Counted from the first letter of the stretch, positions 51,857 to 60,501 are shown. The stretch is 64,000 nucleotides of DNA from an uncultured Candidatus Hydrogenedens sp. (GCA_902609885.1 CACLTT010000001.1:124001-188000), one strand, 5' to 3'. Numbers and translations are program-made. Notes: a model not told the origin generated them from the letters alone.

Positions 51857-53378
51857 GAAGTCTAATAACTTTTCCATTAATTGTTTTTTCAATTTTAGAG
51901 ACAATTTTGATTTCTTTTGGCCTTTTGTACTCAGCCAGCTCAGAATTAATCATTTTACTAATAATTTTTATTGGATTTTTTATTCTATTTTTTTTTAAAA
52001 CAACCCTTAAAGATGTAATTTCTTTTTGATTGTTAATTTTTTTTATACATAGTGCTGATTCATCAACGAAATTTATAGAGTCAGCAATCTCTTCGATTTC
52101 TTTTGGTGAGATTCTAAAGCCTAGAACATTTATTATTTCATCTTTTCGAGATTGAAACCATAAATAACCTCTGTTGTCTAATTTAAATATATCACCAGTT
52201 AAAAATAAATTATTTTTGAATTTTCTCTTAGTCTCCCATGGATCTCTCCAATACTTAATCATTAGTCCAGGATCTTTGGCCTCAACAACTAGTTCACCTA
52301 CCGAGTTATTTGAAATTTTATTATATTTTTTATCTACTAAAAATGCATTATGTCCTGGCTGAACTTTACCGCAAGAGCCAGGTACAATTTTTTTCATTGG
52401 ATTATTCGATATAAAATAACTAATTTCACTCATACCTAAACCCTCATATATATACTTATTTAATTTCTTTTTCCATTCAACAATTATTTCTTTCTTAAGA
52501 TGTTCGCCAGCACAGAGAAAATTTTTCACACTTTTTAATTTTTTAATTTTTCTTAAATCAGCAGTAATTTCTCTTAATATTTGTCGATATACTCCTGGAA
52601 CGGTCATAAATATAGTTATTTTTAGATTATTAATTATATCTAGATAATTATTCGTGTTGTGATTTCCTGAATAAATCACAACTGTCGAACCATATCTCAA
52701 GCAGTCTAAACACCCTGCACCTAAAGTATAAGTCCAATTTAATTTTCCTGGATTAAAGACTACATCTTCTTGTTTTAAATTTAGCCAAAATTTAGTTGAG
52801 GGCTCTCTGCCAATTATAGATCTATGTGCATGAAGTACTCCTTTAGGTCTTCCTGTTGTACCCGATGTATAAGTCATATAGCATGGATCATTAGCTAATG
52901 TATTTTTATTTTTTACTAAGTATTTATGAGATGATTTATTATTTATTTTTTTAAGTTTTAATACTTTTACTTTCTCTTCATTAAAAAAATTAATGAGGGT
53001 TTTGCTTATAGCAGCTTTGGGCTTCGAATTTGCTATAATATATTTCAATTCTCTTTTTTTTAAAAGAATACTTGTTGGTATAGCCACTGCACCTATTTTA
53101 ACAATTGATAAAAAAAATATTACAAAGTCTATTGAATTCTCCATTCTGATTAATACTTTATTACCTTTTTTAATTCCTTCTCTAAGAAGAAAATTCGAAT
53201 AAAAATTAATTTTTTTATAGAGGCTAAGGTAACTGATGGAGTTTGTTTTTAAGTTTTGACCGACTTCATATATTGCTATTTTTTTTGATATTTCTTCATT
53301 GCCTATCCACTTATCGATACAATCAGTAGCCAAGTTAAATTTTTTCGGTATTCGGAAATTGAATTCCTTTTCAGACAT
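51846..53378 (-). CDS. Acyl-CoA synthetase (AMP-forming), medium-chain or benzoate-CoA ligase type
   Basis: A 510-residue ANL-superfamily ligase. The P-loop-like YTSGTTGRPKGVLHAHR, the A5 motif YEGLGMSEIS, TGDIFKLDNRGYLWFQSRKDEIINVLGFRISPKEIEE (A7-A8) and the catalytic lysine in INGKVIR (A10) are all intact. The HRSIIGREPSTKFW and GKLNWTYTLGAG stretches resemble the ACSM/benzoate group more than long-chain FadD. The ATG at 53378 is preferred over an upstream frame because it leaves 72 bases for the control region shared with the pterin cluster. Confidence 0.86.
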   Translation of the reverse strand: MSEKEFNFRIPKKFNLATDCIDKWIGNEEISKKIAIYEVGQNLKTNSISYLSLYKKINFYSNFLLREGIKKGNKVLIRMENSIDFVIFFLSIVKIGAVAIPTSILLKKRELKYIIANSKPKAAISKTLINFFNEEKVKVLKLKKINNKSSHKYLVKNKNTLANDPCYMTYTSGTTGRPKGVLHAHRSIIGREPSTKFWLNLKQEDVVFNPGKLNWTYTLGAGCLDCLRYGSTVVIYSGNHNTNNYLDIINNLKITIFMTVPGVYRQILREITADLRKIKKLKSVKNFLCAGEHLKKEIIVEWKKKLNKYIYEGLGMSEISYFISNNPMKKIVPGSCGKVQPGHNAFLVDKKYNKISNNSVGELVVEAKDPGLMIKYWRDPWETKRKFKNNLFLTGDIFKLDNRGYLWFQSRKDEIINVLGFRISPKEIEEIADSINFVDESALCIKKINNQKEITSLRVVLKKNRIKNPIKIISKMINSELAEYKRPKEIKIVSKIEKTINGKVIRLLKN

Positions 53379-53450
53379 ATCTTTATAATAATGTAAATTA
53401 TAAAATGTCCGAATTAATTTTTTTGGAATAGATGGTATTCTTAACAACTA

Positions 53451-53867
53451 ATGGAAGAATTTATTACCTTATCAAAAAAAATTGAATTCTCTGCTTCCCA
53501 TAGGTATTGGAATGACTCATGGTCAGAGGAAGTAAATTTAAAGCATTTTGGTAAATGCACCAGTAAGTATGGCCATGGTCATAATTACGTTTTAGAAACC
53601 ACCGTTGAGGGACCTGTTGATCCAGATACAGGGATGATAATTAATATTTACAATTTAAAGCCAATTTTGAAATCTGTTCTAAAGCAATTTGATCATAAAT
53701 TTTTGAATTTGGATACAGATTTTTTTGAGGATTTAATTCCCACCACAGAAAATTTTGCAAAAATATTATATGAGTGTATAGATGAGAAGCTAAAAGATAC
53801 TAGATGTAAACTCCTGAAAGTTAGACTTTACGAGACTAAAGATTTATTTGTGGATTATTGGAAATAA
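53451..53867 (+). CDS. 6-pyruvoyl-tetrahydropterin synthase-type protein (first copy)
   Basis: A 138-residue T-fold protein. The zinc histidines are H17 (FSASHRYW), H42 and H44 (GKCTSKYGHGHNY); the catalytic Cys is C36, the Asp-His pair is D81-H82, and the substrate Glu is E128 (LYETK). The Cys-x5-HGH spacing is that of the tetrahydrobiopterin-type enzymes; QueD enzymes generally have Cys-x3-HGH. The second copy starts at the next base after this stop. Both keep all catalytic residues, so they may have different substrates or form a mixed complex. It opens a four-gene run. Confidence 0.88.
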   Translation: MEEFITLSKKIEFSASHRYWNDSWSEEVNLKHFGKCTSKYGHGHNYVLETTVEGPVDPDTGMIINIYNLKPILKSVLKQFDHKFLNLDTDFFEDLIPTTENFAKILYECIDEKLKDTRCKLLKVRLYETKDLFVDYWK

Positions 53868-54281
53868 ATGTCAGAAAATTGTACGTTAACTAGAATTTAT
53901 TCCTTCAGTGCAGCACATAGATTGCATAATGATAAATTTACAGATGAAATGAATAAGCAAATTTTTGGCAAATGTAATAATCCAAATGGCCATGGTCATG
54001 ACTATTATCTTGAGTTAACAGTTAGTGGAGATGTTTCAGCTGATACAGGTATGATTATTAATATTGAAGAGTTAGATTTTGAAGTACATAAAGTTATAGA
54101 TATATTGGACCACAAAAGGCTTGATATTGAGATTGATTATTTTATAAATATTAGAGCTTCAGGAGAGAATATTGCAAAATATCTATGGGATCAGTTGGTA
54201 AATATTATTCCTCAACCTGCGTATCTTTATCATATTAGACTATGGGAAACATCTGAGAATTTTTTCGACTATAAGGGGTAA
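53868..54281 (+). CDS. 6-pyruvoyl-tetrahydropterin synthase-type protein (second copy)
   Basis: A 137-residue paralogue of the preceding gene. H17 (FSAAHRLH), C36, H42, H44 (GKCNNPNGHGHDYY), D81-H82 (LDHKRLD) and E127 (LWETS) match the PTPS active site, and GKCNNPNGHGH is the classical phrase of animal-type PTPS. The PTTEN stretch of the first copy is RASGEN here, the main active-site neighbour difference. It abuts the first copy without a gap and is followed 3 bases later by the PRTase-FolE fusion, whose product, dihydroneopterin triphosphate, is the PTPS substrate. Confidence 0.9.
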   Translation: MSENCTLTRIYSFSAAHRLHNDKFTDEMNKQIFGKCNNPNGHGHDYYLELTVSGDVSADTGMIINIEELDFEVHKVIDILDHKRLDIEIDYFINIRASGENIAKYLWDQLVNIIPQPAYLYHIRLWETSENFFDYKG

Positions 54282-54284
54282 ATA

Positions 54285-55139
54285 ATGAATATCATTGAAT
54301 TGACATGGGAAGATGTAATAGCAAGAATTGAGTATGTTAAAAAGAAGAACAAAATAAAATCAAATACTAAGATATACGGTGTTCCCAAGAACGGAATGAT
54401 CATTACAAGTTTTTTTGGCTGCGTAAGCGTTTATGATCCTGAAAAAGCGGATTTTATTATTGATGACATTATAGATTCTGGAAAAACCAAAAAAAAATAT
54501 AAAAAACTATATCCAAAAAAGAAATTTATTGCTTTATTTGAGAAAGACAAAAAGAATACTTGGATTAATTTTCCATATGAAAAGAATACAAAAGAAGACC
54601 ATCAAGATTTAGTTGTAAGATTATTGCAGGTTATAGGCGAAGATCCCACAAGAGAAGGACTTCAAGATACTCCTAGAAGATTTATTGATGCTTTTCATGA
54701 ATTCCTATCACCTCCAGATTTTGCAATGACTACTTTTGATGTTGAGAATACAGATGAAATGATTGTCCAGTTAGATATTCCTTTTTATTCTTTTTGCGAA
54801 CACCATTTATTACCTTTTTTTGGAAAAGGCTACATAGCATATGTTCCCGAAAAAAAGATTGTAGGATTGAGTAAACTTGCAAGATCTCTTGAGATGTTTT
54901 CAAGAAGATTACAAAACCAAGAAAGGATTACTAATCAAGTTGCTGAATTTCTTCAAAAAGGCTTAAATCCTAAAGGAGTTGCAGTAGTTCTTAAAGCGAG
55001 ACATATGTGTATGGAAATGAGAGGTGTTAAAACATCAGATACTCATACAATCACGAGTAAGCTTTTAGGAAGCTTTAAAAGTGATGAAAGAACTAGAGCG
55101 GAATTTCTAAATCTAATAGGTAACCACAGGAATTTATAA
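54285..55139 (+). CDS. folE: Phosphoribosyltransferase domain fused to GTP cyclohydrolase I
   Basis: A 284-residue two-domain protein. Residues 1 to about 100 form a small type I phosphoribosyltransferase domain: [12 protein letters not shown], the PRPP loop [12 protein letters not shown] (57-68), and WINFPYEK (93-100), the hood end seen in xanthine-type PRTases. Residues about 105-284 are a complete GTP cyclohydrolase I with [16 protein letters not shown], zinc ligands C171, H174 and C242 ([17 protein letters not shown]), and the C-terminal [13 protein letters not shown]. FolE converts GTP to dihydroneopterin triphosphate. What the PRTase domain does in the pathway is unknown; salvage or a nucleotide feed to FolE is possible. 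It sits between two PTPS genes and an SDR. Confidence 0.9.
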   Translation: MNIIELTWEDVIARIEYVKKKNKIKSNTKIYGVPKNGMIITSFFGCVSVYDPEKADFIIDDIIDSGKTKKKYKKLYPKKKFIALFEKDKKNTWINFPYEKNTKEDHQDLVVRLLQVIGEDPTREGLQDTPRRFIDAFHEFLSPPDFAMTTFDVENTDEMIVQLDIPFYSFCEHHLLPFFGKGYIAYVPEKKIVGLSKLARSLEMFSRRLQNQERITNQVAEFLQKGLNPKGVAVVLKARHMCMEMRGVKTSDTHTITSKLLGSFKSDERTRAEFLNLIGNHRNL

Positions 55140-55837
55140 TGAAGACTGTTGTAATAAGTGGGGGTACATCGGGGATTGGAAAAAGATTAGTAAAATTATT
55201 CTTAAATGAGAAAATGAAAGTTTTAACTTTTTCAAGTAAGAAAAAAAATATAATTTCTTTTAATAAAGAGTTTAAAGAATTCAAAGATAATCTTTTCTGT
55301 TATCAATGTAATATTAGTGATCCAAAAGATGTAAAGAAAATCTCTGCAATAATTTCTAGAAAATTTAAAAAAATAGACTTTCTTATTAATAATTCTGGAA
55401 CAAATGTTTTAGGTCCAATAGGAAAAATTAACGTTAAAGATTGGAAGAAAATAATTGATGTTAATCTTACAGGTCCATTCTTATTAACCCAAAATTTATT
55501 AAAACTTTTTAAGAAAAATTCTGTAATATTGAATATGGGGTCAATTGCATCAAGACAAGGATTCCCAAATTGGTCTTCTTACTGTGCATCAAAATTCGGA
55601 TTAAAAGGATTTACCGAATCATTAAGAGAAGAATTAAGACCAAAAGGTATTAGGGTTGTACATGCCGAGGTAGGCGCTACCGATACAGGCCTTTGGGATA
55701 ATTTAGAGGGTGATTGGAATAAAGAGTCGATGATGAAAGATTTGGATGTTGCTAAATTCATTTTAAAAAATATAATTGATTCAAACAGTGTAAATGTTGA
55801 CGAAATATTTTTAATGCCTCCGGGTGGAATACTGTAA
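55139..55837 (+). CDS. Short-chain dehydrogenase, candidate sepiapterin/pterin reductase
   Basis: A 232-residue classical SDR with TGxxxGIG (SGGTSGIGKRLV), NNSGTN, the catalytic serine in NMGSIASRQG and the YCASK pair. Its ATG overlaps the folE-fusion stop by 1 base, so it is translationally coupled to the pterin genes. In tetrahydrobiopterin synthesis the step after PTPS is done by the SDR sepiapterin reductase, and this gene is the natural candidate. This is inference from context, since many SDRs look alike. No membrane segment is seen. Confidence 0.75.
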   Translation: MKTVVISGGTSGIGKRLVKLFLNEKMKVLTFSSKKKNIISFNKEFKEFKDNLFCYQCNISDPKDVKKISAIISRKFKKIDFLINNSGTNVLGPIGKINVKDWKKIIDVNLTGPFLLTQNLLKLFKKNSVILNMGSIASRQGFPNWSSYCASKFGLKGFTESLREELRPKGIRVVHAEVGATDTGLWDNLEGDWNKESMMKDLDVAKFILKNIIDSNSVNVDEIFLMPPGGIL

Positions 55838-55871
55838 AAAAGTAATAATTATGTATACTTAAAGACTTGAA

Positions 55872-56909
55872 ATGAACATTGATAACTTAGATACTGAGCT
55901 TTTAAATATTTTGCAATCAAATTTTCCTTTGGATGTTAAGCCTTTTGAATCCATTGGAAATAAATTGGGTATATCTGAGCTTGAAGTACTTAAAAGAGTA
56001 GAAAACTTAAAACATATTAAATATATAAGACAAATAAGTGCAATTTTTGATACCAGAAGTATGAAATATAAATCATCTTTGATTGCAATGTCTTTTGATG
56101 ATGACAAAATTGATGCTGCCGCAGAATTAATAAACTCACATCCTGGAATAACCCATAATTATAAAAGGAATCACTTTTATAATTTATGGTTTACCTTAGC
56201 CGTTCCGCCAAATAGTGCTTTAGGGTTAGATAAAACTGTTGATATACTAGCAAAAAAAACAAATGCTAAATCCTCAAGGATCCTTCCTACCTTAAAATTA
56301 TTTAAGATTGGTGTAAAGTTGGATATGACAGGTAAGGATGATATTTCAAAAACTGAGGAAAATGATTTTTATGGGGAAGCAAATATTTCTAACCATTTTG
56401 ATTTTATGCCTGAAGACATTGATATTATTAAGGAAGTTCAGGAAGATTTTCCTTTAGTTGCCGAACCTTTTACAGTAATTTCTTCAAAACTTGGGATTTC
56501 GGTAAATGATCTTATATCTACTTTAAAAGTCTTTCAAGCAAATGGGATTATGAGACGCGTTGCCGCAATTCTTCATCATAGAAAAGCAGGATTTAGGGCA
56601 AATGCTATGGGAGTTTGGGATGTTCCAATCGATAGAATTGAAGATATTGCACCAAAAATGGCATCCTTTAAATCTGTTAGTCATTGTTACAGGAGACCAA
56701 CTTATCCAGATTGGCCCTATTCGTTATTCACTATGATACATGGTAGATCTCCTAAAGAATGTAATAGTCTTATTAAAAAATTATCAGAGGTAAGTGGAAT
56801 CAATAAATATGACGCACTATATAGTTCTAAAGAATATAAGAAAACTAGATTGAAGTTTTTCTCCCAGGATCAACTTGACTGGGAAAAAAATATTATAGGT
56901 GGTAATTAA
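55872..56909 (+). CDS. AhbA-AhbB-type fused siroheme decarboxylase-like protein
   Basis: A 345-residue protein made of two Lrp/AsnC-like repeats. The first (residues 1 to about 150) has LDTELLNILQSNFPLDVKPF, IRQISAIFD and the histidine-rich THNYKRNHFYNLWFTL. The second (about 177-330) has IDIIKEVQEDFPLVAEPF, IMRRVAAILHHRKAGFRANAMGVWDVP and SHCYRRPTYPDWPYSLFTMIHG. These phrases are those of AhbA and AhbB, which decarboxylate siroheme to 12,18-didecarboxysiroheme; NirD/L of heme d1 synthesis are relatives. Linkage to hemA and hemC directly downstream supports tetrapyrrole synthesis rather than transcriptional control. AhbC and AhbD are not in the window. Confidence 0.85.
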   Translation: MNIDNLDTELLNILQSNFPLDVKPFESIGNKLGISELEVLKRVENLKHIKYIRQISAIFDTRSMKYKSSLIAMSFDDDKIDAAAELINSHPGITHNYKRNHFYNLWFTLAVPPNSALGLDKTVDILAKKTNAKSSRILPTLKLFKIGVKLDMTGKDDISKTEENDFYGEANISNHFDFMPEDIDIIKEVQEDFPLVAEPFTVISSKLGISVNDLISTLKVFQANGIMRRVAAILHHRKAGFRANAMGVWDVPIDRIEDIAPKMASFKSVSHCYRRPTYPDWPYSLFTMIHGRSPKECNSLIKKLSEVSGINKYDALYSSKEYKKTRLKFFSQDQLDWEKNIIGGN

Positions 56910-56910
56910 A

Positions 56911-58182
56911 GTGATTTCCGTTTTAACTATTAATCATAATAATTCTGAGATGTCTTTTTTAGAAAAGTTTTCCTTCAATAAAGATAATCTTCAAAAAGCA
57001 TTACTCTCGCTGAAGGATATAGATGGAATAGATGAATGTATGATTCTCTCTACATGTAATAGAGTAGAACTTTATGTTAGCTCCGATAAGAAAGATATAT
57101 CCTTTTCACTGATAGAATTCTTATCTAAATTTCATTCTACAAATATTGAAAAATCTCCAGTTATATATCAATATTTAACTGGTAGTGATGCTGTCTACCA
57201 TTTGTTTAAAGTTGCATCTGGCATTGATTCAATGATTTTAGGTGAACCGCAGATAATTAATCAAATAAAAGAAAGTTATTCAGAAGCTGATCAATGTAAT
57301 ACTGTCGGGCCATTGCTTCATAGACTTATTCAAATGTCTTTAAGAGTATCAAAAAAAGTTAGAAGTGAAACTGCCATTGGGTCAAGATCAGAGTCAATTT
57401 CAAATATTGCAATGAGGTTCTCAAAAAAGATTTTTGATAACCTTACAGAAAAAAAAGCTCTTATAATTGGGACAGGTGAAATGTCAAAATTATTTATTGA
57501 TAACTTAATTTCCGAGAATATTAATGAGGTTTATGTAGCTTCACGTGATATAAAAAATGCCATAAATTTCTGTGATAAAAATAGTGCAAAACCTATATTG
57601 TTTGAGGATATCCGAAAGTATCTTCAGTCGGTTGATATTATTTTTACTTCTACAGGGTCAAATGAATTTATTTTAAGGAAAGGTGATTTTGAAGATTTAA
57701 AAACAAAAGATATTTTTATAGCTGATATAGCTTTACCCAGAGATATTGACCCTCGAGTCGGAGATTTAGATTTTTGTTACCTTTACGACTTGGATGATTT
57801 TAAAAATTTATCTATAAATAATAAAAATGCCTATAACACAAGTATCAAACAGGCTATCATTATAATCAATAATAGCGTAGAATCTTTTGATTCATGGCTC
57901 GATACCTCTTCATTAAAAGAGTTAATTCAATCTTTTCAAAAATATATTGAATCTGCTGTTGATGAAGAAATTAGAAATAGTAAAAATATCGATAAAGATG
58001 CTTTAATTTCAAAAATTACTAATAAAATTCTCCATATTCCAATTTCTAAAATCAAGGGTGAATTAAAATTTGATAAAAATAGTATAAGAATAATAGAAGA
58101 TTTATTTGATTTAGAAAAAAGAAAACAGAATAAAAAAATTATTAATGAAATCAATGAAGCAAGAAATAAGAATAGGTACTAG
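56911..58182 (+). CDS. hemA: Glutamyl-tRNA reductase
   Basis: A 423-residue NADPH enzyme making glutamate-1-semialdehyde from Glu-tRNA, the first committed step of C5 tetrapyrrole synthesis. The catalytic cysteine is in LSTCNRVELY, the GEPQIINQIKESY segment and the NADP domain ALIIGTGEMSKLF are standard. The GTG at 56911 with an AGGTGG site upstream is chosen over a GTG at 56899 that overlaps ahbAB. It lies directly after the Ahb gene's stop and overlaps hemC. Confidence 0.96.
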   Translation: MISVLTINHNNSEMSFLEKFSFNKDNLQKALLSLKDIDGIDECMILSTCNRVELYVSSDKKDISFSLIEFLSKFHSTNIEKSPVIYQYLTGSDAVYHLFKVASGIDSMILGEPQIINQIKESYSEADQCNTVGPLLHRLIQMSLRVSKKVRSETAIGSRSESISNIAMRFSKKIFDNLTEKKALIIGTGEMSKLFIDNLISENINEVYVASRDIKNAINFCDKNSAKPILFEDIRKYLQSVDIIFTSTGSNEFILRKGDFEDLKTKDIFIADIALPRDIDPRVGDLDFCYLYDLDDFKNLSINNKNAYNTSIKQAIIIINNSVESFDSWLDTSSLKELIQSFQKYIESAVDEEIRNSKNIDKDALISKITNKILHIPISKIKGELKFDKNSIRIIEDLFDLEKRKQNKKIINEINEARNKNRY

Positions 58183-59038
58183 AGGAAGTAAGCTTGCTCT
58201 ATGGCAAGCAAATTATATTAAATTTTATTTAGAAAATAATTTCTCAGATATTTCAGTATCGATCCATGTCATTCAAACAAAAGGTGATGTAAACCTTAAA
58301 GAGGATTTGAGTGATTTGGGTGGCAAAGGAGTCTTTGTTAAAGAAATTCAAAAGGCGTTATTTGAAAATGAAATTGATATTGCGGTTCATAGTTATAAAG
58401 ATTTACCCTCAGAAAGATCTCATGACTTAGAAGTTATTTCGGTATCACCGAGGGAAGACGAAAGAGATGTATTGATTTCCAAAAATAAACAAATTTTTAC
58501 TGAATTGGATCCAAATAGTACCATTGGAACGGGGAGTCTAAGAAGAGCTGAACAAATAAAGTTAATTAGAGATGATTTAAAATATAAGCCAATTCGCGGA
58601 AATATTGATACCAGAATAAATAAAGTATTAAACAATGAATTTGATGCAATTATTATTGCTGCAGCTGGTGTAATCAGATTAGATCTATCAGATCATATTT
58701 CAAACTTTTTTAAAGTCGAAGAAATTGTTCCGCCACCCCTTCAAGGATTTATAGCAGTAGAGGCAAAAGTTGGTTTTAATTTTAAAAATATGTTTGAGGG
58801 TTTATGTAATCCAGTTGAGAAGATCATTGCACAATATGAATATAGTGCATTAAGCCAACTGAATGGATCATGTGATCTGCCTTTTGGATTCAATTTAAAA
58901 TATATAAACAATGGTTTTGATTGTAGTTATTTTCTCAAAACAGCAAATAATATAATCTCAGGTAAAGAGCATTTTGGAATGGAGGATATTGAAAAAAATT
59001 TTCAAAATATAATGGGTAAGCTAAAGTCTTATATCTGA
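58154..59038 (+). CDS. hemC: Hydroxymethylbilane synthase (porphobilinogen deaminase)
   Basis: A 294-residue enzyme joining four porphobilinogens. IRIGTRGSKLALWQA, VHSYKDLPSE, TGSLRRAEQI, RGNIDTRINK and the cofactor cysteine in LNGSCDLPFGF are intact. The ATG at 58154 is taken as the start; the ATG at 58145 is an alternative. Both overlap the hemA end. hemB, hemD and the siroheme synthase genes are not in this window. Confidence 0.96.
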   Translation: MKQEIRIGTRGSKLALWQANYIKFYLENNFSDISVSIHVIQTKGDVNLKEDLSDLGGKGVFVKEIQKALFENEIDIAVHSYKDLPSERSHDLEVISVSPREDERDVLISKNKQIFTELDPNSTIGTGSLRRAEQIKLIRDDLKYKPIRGNIDTRINKVLNNEFDAIIIAAAGVIRLDLSDHISNFFKVEEIVPPPLQGFIAVEAKVGFNFKNMFEGLCNPVEKIIAQYEYSALSQLNGSCDLPFGFNLKYINNGFDCSYFLKTANNIISGKEHFGMEDIEKNFQNIMGKLKSYI

Positions 59039-59066
59039 TATGTCAGATTGCCAATATTGACTTAAC

Positions 59067-59081
59067 TGTTATATTATAACA
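59067..59081. promoter_or_regulatory. Candidate Zur box
   Basis: TGTTATA-T-TATAACA is a perfect 7-1-7 palindrome and matches the core of the Zur operator known in proteobacteria (GTTATAnTATAAC). It lies 48 bases before the flavoprotein ATG, and a TTGACT that could be a -35 box is 5 bases upstream (59057-59062). The flavoprotein ends in a cluster of four cysteines, which fits zinc-linked control. No zur or znu gene is in the window, so this is by motif only. Confidence 0.55.
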
Positions 59082-59117
59082 CTGTAATACAAAGCTTAAA
59101 TTAAATTGTATTACAGT
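59081..59117. repeat. 12-bp inverted repeat upstream of the flavoprotein gene
   Basis: ACTGTAATACAA (59081-59092) and TTGTATTACAGT (59106-59117) are perfectly complementary with a 13-base spacer. The repeat follows the Zur-like box directly, sharing its last base, and ends 11 bases before the ATG. It could be a second operator or a 5'-UTR hairpin that affects translation. Confidence 0.6.
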
Positions 59118-59128
59118 ATATTTATAAA

Positions 59129-60247
59129 ATGAAAAAAATTGATGTTGCTATAGTAGGCGCTGGACCTGCAGGAATTGGGATAAGTGCTATGCTCAAGGAT
59201 CTGGGTGTCACCAGTCAGGTTGTGCTTGAAAAAAATAAAGTCGGTGATTCATTTGATAAGTGGCCTAAAGAAATGCGCCTAATAACGCCATCTTTTACGA
59301 CCAATTTTTATGGTCATCTTGATTTAAATGCAATTGTTTCAGCAACATCTCCTGCATTTACTCTTAGAGCAGAACATCCTACTGGTAAACAATATGCGCA
59401 CTATTTAAGAGCAGTTTCAGATTATTGTGAATTACCAATAGTCGAAGACTCAAATGTTGAAAAAATATCTTATTCTAATAATGCTTTTAAATTAAAGATT
59501 AATGGAACAGATTTGATTGAATCTCGTTTTTTAGTTTGGGCTGCAGGTGAATTCCAATTTCCAAATTTAAACATTTTTAAAGGTGCTGAATTTTGCTTAC
59601 ATAATAGCGAGGTAAGAAGTTGGAGTGATCTTGAGGGGGATGAATTTTATATTATAGGTGGATTTGAAAGCGGTATGGATGCTGCTTTTAACTTAAGTTC
59701 ATTAGGTAAAAAAGTTAATGTCTTGGATCGACAATCACCATGGAATGATCGTGATACGGACCCCAGTTTGAATCTATCTCCTTACACACTAGAAAGACTT
59801 AGAGAAGAATATAAAAATGGAAGAATCAATTTGTTTGAAGATACTGATATTAAAAATATTGAAGAAAAAAATGGTGAGTTCTTAATTAAAGTTAAGGGAA
59901 AATCTAAGCCTTATATTAGTCCGACAAGGCCAATATTGGCTACAGGATTTATAAGTAGTCTTAAAATGGTAAATCACCTTTTCGATTTTGAAAAAGAAAA
60001 ATCATATGCCTTACTAAATGAAAATGATGAATCAACTAAAACCCCTGGACTATTTCTCGTTGGACCCCAAGTACGTCATGAAAACTTGATTTTTTGTTTT
60101 ATTTACAAGTATCGTCAGCGATTTGGTGTAGTCGCAAATACTATTGGTAAAGAACTAGGTTTAGATACATCGATGCTTGAGCAGCTTAGACACGAAGGAC
60201 TCTATTTAGATGATCTTAGTTGTTGCTCAGGTGAGTGTGAGTGCTAG
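59129..60247 (+). CDS. FAD/NAD(P)-binding oxidoreductase with Cys-rich C-terminal tail
   Basis: A 372-residue two-dinucleotide-fold flavoprotein. The FAD motif is VAIVGAGPAGIGISAML, and the NAD(P) motif is IIGGFESGMDAAFNL (about residues 178-192). WAAGEFQFPN and ILATGFISS are the usual strand-end motifs. The family resembles thioredoxin-reductase-like or YpdA/CzcO-like proteins. The protein ends with CCSGECEC, cysteines at 365, 366, 370 and 372, which looks like a metal-binding or redox tail. It is preceded by a Zur-like palindrome and a second inverted repeat. A role in zinc or thiol homeostasis is inference; the substrate is unknown. Confidence 0.8.
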   Translation: MKKIDVAIVGAGPAGIGISAMLKDLGVTSQVVLEKNKVGDSFDKWPKEMRLITPSFTTNFYGHLDLNAIVSATSPAFTLRAEHPTGKQYAHYLRAVSDYCELPIVEDSNVEKISYSNNAFKLKINGTDLIESRFLVWAAGEFQFPNLNIFKGAEFCLHNSEVRSWSDLEGDEFYIIGGFESGMDAAFNLSSLGKKVNVLDRQSPWNDRDTDPSLNLSPYTLERLREEYKNGRINLFEDTDIKNIEEKNGEFLIKVKGKSKPYISPTRPILATGFISSLKMVNHLFDFEKEKSYALLNENDESTKTPGLFLVGPQVRHENLIFCFIYKYRQRFGVVANTIGKELGLDTSMLEQLRHEGLYLDDLSCCSGECEC

Positions 60248-60265
60248 ATCATTCTAAAAAATATT

Positions 60266-60433
60266 ATGAAAAAAGATGATCTTAGTATTATTTTTCAGTT
60301 GATAGCTAGTATTTCCTGGATGGTTTCTACTTTTTTTTACGGTTTAAGTGGGGTAGGCGACTATCTTCAACTACTAGCATCTTCAGCTTGGACTGTATCA
60401 AACATTATTAGTTATTTGAAAACCTCAACATAA
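60266..60433 (+). CDS. Possible small hydrophobic protein (55 aa)
   Basis: A 55-residue frame starting 18 bases after the flavoprotein stop. After KKDDLS it is largely hydrophobic (IIFQLIASISWMVSTFFYGL, then GVGDYLQLLASSAWTVSNII), compatible with one or two membrane segments and ending in YLKTST. It lies on the same strand as the flavoprotein and may share its transcript. No family is recognised, and no strong ribosome-binding site is seen. Confidence 0.45.
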   Translation: MKKDDLSIIFQLIASISWMVSTFFYGLSGVGDYLQLLASSAWTVSNIISYLKTST

Positions 60434-60501
60434 TTATAAATCAGTTATATGTAATTATTTAAAAAGGTTTCTTATATTTCTTATAACAACCCCCCCCATA
60501 T

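Noticed and set aside
60488..60497. Homopolymer C run before tRNA-fMet
   Set aside because: Striking in an A/T-rich region, but without a partner strand or gene nearby. It may be a phase-variable tract or a read artefact, and nothing supports a function.
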